Of a stretch of 51,568 nt of DNA, positions 46,566 to 51,568 are shown piece after piece; the first letter of the stretch is position 1, and every line of letters begins with the position of its first letter. The translations under genes were made by a program, and so were the position numbers. The stretch spans positions 50,442-102,009 of the forward strand of contig QAXH01004520.1 of the NCBI GenBank assembly GCA_004335635.1. Reading direction: 5' to 3'. This DNA is from Chloromonas sp. AAM2. Lineage: Eukaryota; Chlorophyta; Chlorophyceae; Chlamydomonadales; Chlamydomonadaceae. The notes beneath the pieces are model-generated. The model was not told where the DNA came from and searched no databases. It saw only the letters and a program-made list of their open reading frames with translations.

Positions 46566-49500
46566 ATGAATCAGGCAATGACCAGCTTCATAAGCCAGAA
46601 CGGGTTGCTGTGGGCGCAGATTGTGCAGTTTGAATCGAGTGTGAGGTGTGTGACTGCAAAAGCAAAGCCTTGGCGCATGCGAGCATCACTCAGGCAGGCC
46701 GAATGTGCTGCGCATACAAATCGAATACACATTAAAAGTGCAGCGCATCTGCACAGAACTTAAGAATTCGTCCTGCTGACCCGCAAGGTTGGCCTGACTC
46801 TTGGCCTCTTGCAGAGCTCCATGTTTTACAGCCAACAGTCATGGCAAGGAGGTGGGAGTTCTATAGCTGGCCTCGGCTCTAGATCTCAGAGCGAAGCCGA
46901 TGGGCGCGGGCTTGGCGGGTCGCTCGCACCATCCTCGAGCCAGGTGAGCGGACCAGTCCTTGATCCTAAGCATTCTTGGCCAGCTGCAGTCGATCCATGC
47001 GTGGTGGCGGATTTCTTACCTGGTGCTGTCGAGATTGTGCAGGAGCGGCCGTTCAGCGTCGCCGGCTTCCGGCCTTTGAATAATAATGTGCTGACAGCCG
47101 GTGCTTCAAGAGGAGCGGGACAGGTTGCGATTGGTAACACTGCCAGCAGACCCTTCAGCCAGGCGCACCGTCCAGGCAGCGCGCCATCCAAGGTCCAATT
47201 GAGCCTTGCGGCAGCTTTGGGCGGTGCTCCCAAGCCGGCCCCTGCCCATGCGCCGTTGGCAGCCTCACAGTACACTCAATCCAGCGTCTTGGAAAGCCCT
47301 GTCAACACCCAGGTCCCAGCACCCGCCCCAGCCTGGAACAACCGGCATGCGCCTCAACCACATGCAGCCAACCGACCAGGCGACTTGCTCACAAATAACT
47401 GGGCCAACCCACACATCACCTTGGGCTCACAACAGCAGCAGCAAAGGCCAGGCAGCACGCACAGCGCCATGGATCAGCTGATGATGCGTCCGGGCAGTGC
47501 TCCTGCAGATAGCAGTTTGGCACTGGTGCAGCGGCAACAGCAGGCCATGAACGCAACAGGTGGAGGAGGTGGTGCTGTCCCAGCAGGCAGCCAGCAAACC
47601 TTGGGCAGTGTTCTGGCGGGTGAACTGGAGCTGAAACGTACCAATCAGGCGCTGGAAGCCCTTCAGGTGGGCAAACCTATCACACATGTCGTTTATTGAG
47701 AGACACATTCACGAAACGACCTGGACACGCTCAAGAAGCCGTAGCAGGCGTGAGTAGCAGGTGCTGCCATGCAAGCGTATGGATGTACGCGTATGTCGCC
47801 CTGACAAGTGCACAATAGGTTATACCAGTGCCTCTTGACCTCGTTCACAAGCTCAAAGCCCACAGCCTCTAGTCCACTCTGCCTAGCTGTCAAGCAATTC
47901 CTTTAGACTCATTGTCTTCATTTCCGTGCTTCAAATCAATCAAATTGATTTGCACTCTGCTTCAATCCGTGCTCTGCTTTGAACATGCATACTTTCTCTT
48001 CCAACGCTCAAGGTCGTCCAATGTAACAAGCAAGCAACTTCCTAACAATCCCTCTTTCTTTCTTCTGCCTATCCTCTGCAGGCGCAAGTGGGCAGCCTTC
48101 ACGACAACCACGCCACCCTGTGTGCTGAACTGACCACCATCGGCCGCCACTGCCAGCAGCTGGCCAGCCTGGGGCAGCAGTACAGCGCTGTGACTGCCGC
48201 AGTGCAGGGCATGGAGCAATGCCTAGAAACGCACATGGACCAGGTGTGTGTGTGTTTGCATGAGGACAGTTTGTATGTGTATATGTACATGTATATGGTC
48301 AGTCACACTTAGCCACGGTCAAGGCAGGCACTGATATGTTTTTCCTGTGCCTGTGTGACGAGGTTTAGCTGTCATATATACTGCTGGTGTGAGGATGCAT
48401 TGCGGTCAGCCTCACGCCTGGCGCTTGGACTCTGTGCCTGGTCAAGGCAAGCACCCGTGGGAAGTGGCATTCCCATGTTGCTGGTTGCAGATACGTGAAC
48501 TGCACGCTTCAGCTGCCCAGCAGCAGCTAGTGGTTGTGCGTGAGCTTCATGCAGCCACAGCCGAGCAGCTACAGCTGCAGCAACAGCAGCAACAGATGGT
48601 GGTGCGTGTCATGAACGAGGTTAGCGTACAGACCTCACCCAGATTGATGGCAGTACAGAGAGCAGCAGCAACTGGGCCAGCCAGCGGTGATGGCTTCCCA
48701 AATCAGCGCCAGTACAACCGTGCAACAGCAGCAGGGCAGCAAAGGCAGGCTGCTGCAAACCGTCAACAGAGGCGCACATCCAAGCGTCATTCCATAGTAG
48801 TAAGGGAAAGCTATGTGCATGAGTATGTGGAGCAGAGTGAAGAGGAGCAGGAGGAGAGGGTGGAGGCGATGCAACACCAGACAGAGGGGCAGGCGGATGG
48901 GGAGTTGCTGTATGGGCAGCACCAACATCACCAGAAACAGCGGCGGTTATCAGCACATGCCACAAAGCAGCACGTGACCACTGTGGTAACGGAACACACT
49001 GTGGAGATGGTGGAGGAGCACGTGCAACAGGAGCAGCAGGCATGTGGCAAGTATCAGACCAAGACTGCCCCTGCTGCTGCTTCTAGTGCCCCTGCTGCGG
49101 CCACCAAACACAGGCAGCAGCAGCAGCAGCAGCAGCAGGCGGTCGGTGATGGCAGGCGCAGGTCCTTGCGCACTAGCCCTGCGCTCTTGCCACAGGGGAC
49201 GGCTGAGCGGAGCAGACAAGTGGCTTCTGCACTAGCCGCAGAGAAAGGCGTCCTTGGACAGACACCGGAACGTGCTGGTTCTGTAAGTGGTGGGAAAGGC
49301 GCTGGAGCAAGTGCTGCAGCTGGTGTTGGTGGTGGGTGGGTGCAGCGCAAGCGGGGCAGCCGGTCCACCCCAGGGAACAGCACAGACGGCAGCAGTGGGC
49401 AGCAGGCAGGTGCTGTCTATGCCAAAGCGGCACTGGTGCAGCCAGGCTGTGTGGGCCCGTCGCAGCCGACGCACGCACAGCCACAGCTGCGATCCAGGCA

Positions 49501-50191
49501 GCAACATGGCACGCAGCTGTCCATACAGCCGCAGGGTAAGCAGCAGCCACAACAGACTGTTTCTGGCCTGCCACCCAGGGGCAACTTCCCTGCTCCTGCC
49601 GCTGCGGCAGTGGTCAGTCAGGCGACGCCAATTCTCGCCAAGGCCATATCAGTGCCGCAGAAACGAGCAGCAGCCAGCCAGGAGGACGGGGTTGGCCAAC
49701 GGGTTCCGAGCGCTGTCCAAGGCTCTTCGGCAGGCAAACCGCAGCAGCAGGCAGTCCCACGTGCAGCAATCAGCGCAGGAACCCTTATGGCTGCAGCGCC
49801 TTCGCAGCAGCCACATGCCCGCATGCCACGGCTGCGCAATACAGGACGCAGCCTCATGCCACCCCGCGTGTCCGCTCATCAGACTTTGCCCACCCAGACC
49901 CAGCCGGACGCAAAGCCCTCTCCGCAGTTGGCCATGCAGACGATGGGCCCAGTAGCGCATGCACAGACTGCAGCGAAGATAACAAAGGCACCACCCGGGG
50001 CGCGCAAGTGCGACACCAGCAGGCACGAGCAAGCCAATGAATGGCCTCAGCCATCCTCGCATGTTGGCGACATGGCGTCAATGGAGCCCGATGCAAGCGA
50101 GGAGGGACTACCGGAAGTGGATGACCAAGAGTTGGCCAGACAGGTGGCCGAGTGCTTAAACCAGCATCGTTCGCGCAGGCGGCGCGTCTGA
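46566..50191 (+). CDS. Gln-rich coiled-coil protein of unknown function
   Basis: I do not recognise this protein. Model: join(46566..46640, 46815..47666, 48082..48243, 48491..50191), 929 aa, all phase 0. Exon 1 (MNQAMTSFISQNGLLW...) is the least certain. The acceptor TTGCAG at 46814 is clear, and an alternative start is the ATG at 46821. Residues about 25-310 are Ser/Pro/Gln-rich and low complexity. From ELELKRTNQALEALQ (end of exon 2) through exon 3 (HATLCAELTTIGRHCQQL) to RELHAATAEQLQLQ (exon 4) there is a coiled-coil stretch of about 110 residues. It is followed by a VVRVMNEVSVQTSP motif, acidic heptads (EQSEEEQEERVEAM), long Gln/Ala/Pro tracts and a basic C-terminus (QHRSRRRRV). Head-to-head pairing with a coiled-coil gene hints at a structural or cytoskeletal role, but this is guesswork. 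Confidence 0.65.
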
Positions 50192-51568
50192 AAGGCACGT
50201 CCTGCTGCCTTGTTAGTTGACATCGCACTACAGTATTTGACGACGGATGCTGCCCTGTTAATGAGTGGCATTACAGGCATGCACTGCTTGATGTCAAAGA
50301 ACGGCATAACAAACTGTGGGCCGTGATTTTGGCTAGGCCTCACAGGCTATCGTTGCATTCTTGAGATCTGTGCTCCTGCAGACTCGGCATCAACATATAA
50401 TATTTTTAACCAACCTTGGTCCGCGTCTCAGATTAGTGGATGTATTGCCAGTCGGGCGAGGGTGCAAGTGCGCCTCTGCGTGTCTATCTACAGTCAGAGC
50501 CCTAGTATTGGGCCAAATAACAGACGGCCAGTTGGCTACTCTGACCGTACCTGACACCCCAACTTCAATTATCGTAGCACTACCAATGATAAGATGGTGT
50601 GTCTGACGGGCCAACGGACAGGCAACGTTTCATTGCATATTTGTTTGTTCTGTAAACCTTGTGTCAGAAGTACATGGTTCGCACATGGCTCCTGTAGTGA
50701 ATGTATGTACACCAGGGAAGCCGTCAGAGGACACGGAACGGGATGAACACCGCCCCGGCCTACCCTGAGCAAGAAAGCAAAACGAACGCAGGGAACAAAG
50801 CAGGCAAGGCAGGCCAACTGAATGCCAAACAAGATGGGGCCGCCTAAGCTAAGGCAAAAGACTAGAGAAAGGGACGCAAGAAGGGCCTGAAGGCCTAGTC
50901 GGTCACGTAGTGGGCCGCTTTCAGTACTGAACTCTTGCTAAACGTTACTCAACTTGCTGATTATCTCACCCAAGCGTGTCACACGTCTCTCCGACTTGTC
51001 CGAGTCAGCCACCATTATCAGCACATACAGAAAAGCCACTTCGCACTGACACGTGTCTGCGCAACAGCATTTCACATCAACAGTGCCACGGATGTTTTTG
51101 CGATAGCATGTGTGGCATTGTAGTCACCAGGCGTTTGCTCTCGTTGCAGCTGCTGTGGGTGAAGTAGTCACCACAGGCCTCTATGAAAAGACCATGTAAG
51201 AATTGCCATCATGTCGTGAAGCAAAAAAGCAGTTAATAATGCTTAACGCTAGCAGCATCTGCTGCTGCACGCTGTCATCTGAGTGCTGCTTGCCAGCGCG
51301 CTCTTGAGTACCAAGAATCTAGCCCATGCCATCCTATTCTCTGAGGCTGACGGTTGGGGGGTAGGGCGGCCACTGATGAACGACAAGGGTACGGTATTGC
51401 CTGCACACGCACAGTCTCAATGGCATCAGTAACACAACTGACACAGTGGCGCATGCAGTTGTGTTACTGACACTTATGCGGCACAACTGACACTTATGCG
51501 CGGGGCCTGGCAGACCACGTATGCATGCTGAGAACGCACCATGTATCACTTCTTGTTCGGGGGCACCA
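50192..51568. other. Intergenic / 3' UTR region to window end
   Basis: This stretch holds the 3' UTR of the Gln-rich coiled-coil gene, with a TGTAA candidate poly(A) signal at 50651-50655, about 460 nt after the stop. It also holds an inverted copy of the dispersed repeat at 50704-50782. No further exon is recognised up to the window end. Confidence 0.55.
50704..50782 (-). repeat. Dispersed repeat, copy 3 (inverted)
   Basis: On the minus strand this reads CTTTCTTGCTCAGGGTAGGC ... GACGGCTTCCCTGGTGTACA, matching the copies at 31299 and 42877 over about 70 bp. Confidence 0.85.

Noticed and set aside
49054..49574. Long minus-strand ORFs opposite the Gln-rich coiled-coil gene (Cys/Leu-rich)
   Set aside because: They are antisense shadows of CAG/GCN-rich coding sequence (CAG runs read as CTG leucines) with no splice or motif support.
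1..51568. CRISPR arrays, operons, prophage or bacterial defence genes
   Set aside because: None were found. Tandem repeats here lack regular unique spacers, and the genes are intron-rich and eukaryotic.

Overview
This window is nuclear DNA from a photosynthetic eukaryote, most likely a chlorophyte green alga of the Chlamydomonadales/volvocine type (inference). Genes are split into many short exons with GT..AG introns and TGCAG-type acceptors. A plastid-type CDP-diacylglycerol synthase sits beside a mitochondrial ribosomal protein. CAG/poly-Q, AC, GTGA and TATC microsatellites are abundant, and TGTAA is available as a candidate poly(A) signal. There are no bacterial operons, phage genes or CRISPR arrays. 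The gene models were built by hand from splice sites, reading-frame phase and remembered family sequences. All exon phases close except one junction in the AP-2 alpha linker.

Layout. 84-1049 (+): 3' end of a gene for a C-terminally membrane-anchored protein. 2937-5261 (-): mitochondrial ribosomal protein uL4, three exons. 5749-8764 (+): phosphatidate cytidylyltransferase, six exons, divergent from uL4. 8765-11701: about 3 kb of repeat-derived intergenic DNA. 11702-22864 (+): AP-2 clathrin adaptor alpha subunit, about 23 exons, with a linker carrying eleven PYAG[YFA]TG repeats. 24502-28456 (+): a signal-peptide-bearing, glutamine-rich protein of unknown function, possibly beta-trefoil-like. 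28457-32721: repeat-rich DNA with a decayed hAT transposase end. 32722-46383 (-): a 26-exon gene for a FAM184-family coiled-coil protein. 46566-50191 (+): a glutamine-rich coiled-coil protein of unknown function, head to head with FAM184 (182 bp between start codons). 50192-51568: intergenic, with one copy of a dispersed repeat.

How the genes relate. They are ordinary housekeeping or cytoskeletal genes: mitochondrial translation, phospholipid synthesis, clathrin-mediated endocytosis and coiled-coil proteins. They do not form one pathway. The only neighbours likely to share regulation are the two divergent pairs (uL4/CDP-DAG synthase and FAM184/Gln-rich coiled-coil).

Most unusual features. 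Short tandem duplications of exon/intron boundaries recur, at least eight in two genes, leaving pseudo-exons beside the true exon. A long inverted repeat of a foreign coding fragment lies in an AP-2 alpha intron. The AP-2 alpha hinge holds the PYAGYTG repeat array. Several short dispersed repeat families are shared between introns and intergenic DNA. I found no convincing new multi-gene system.
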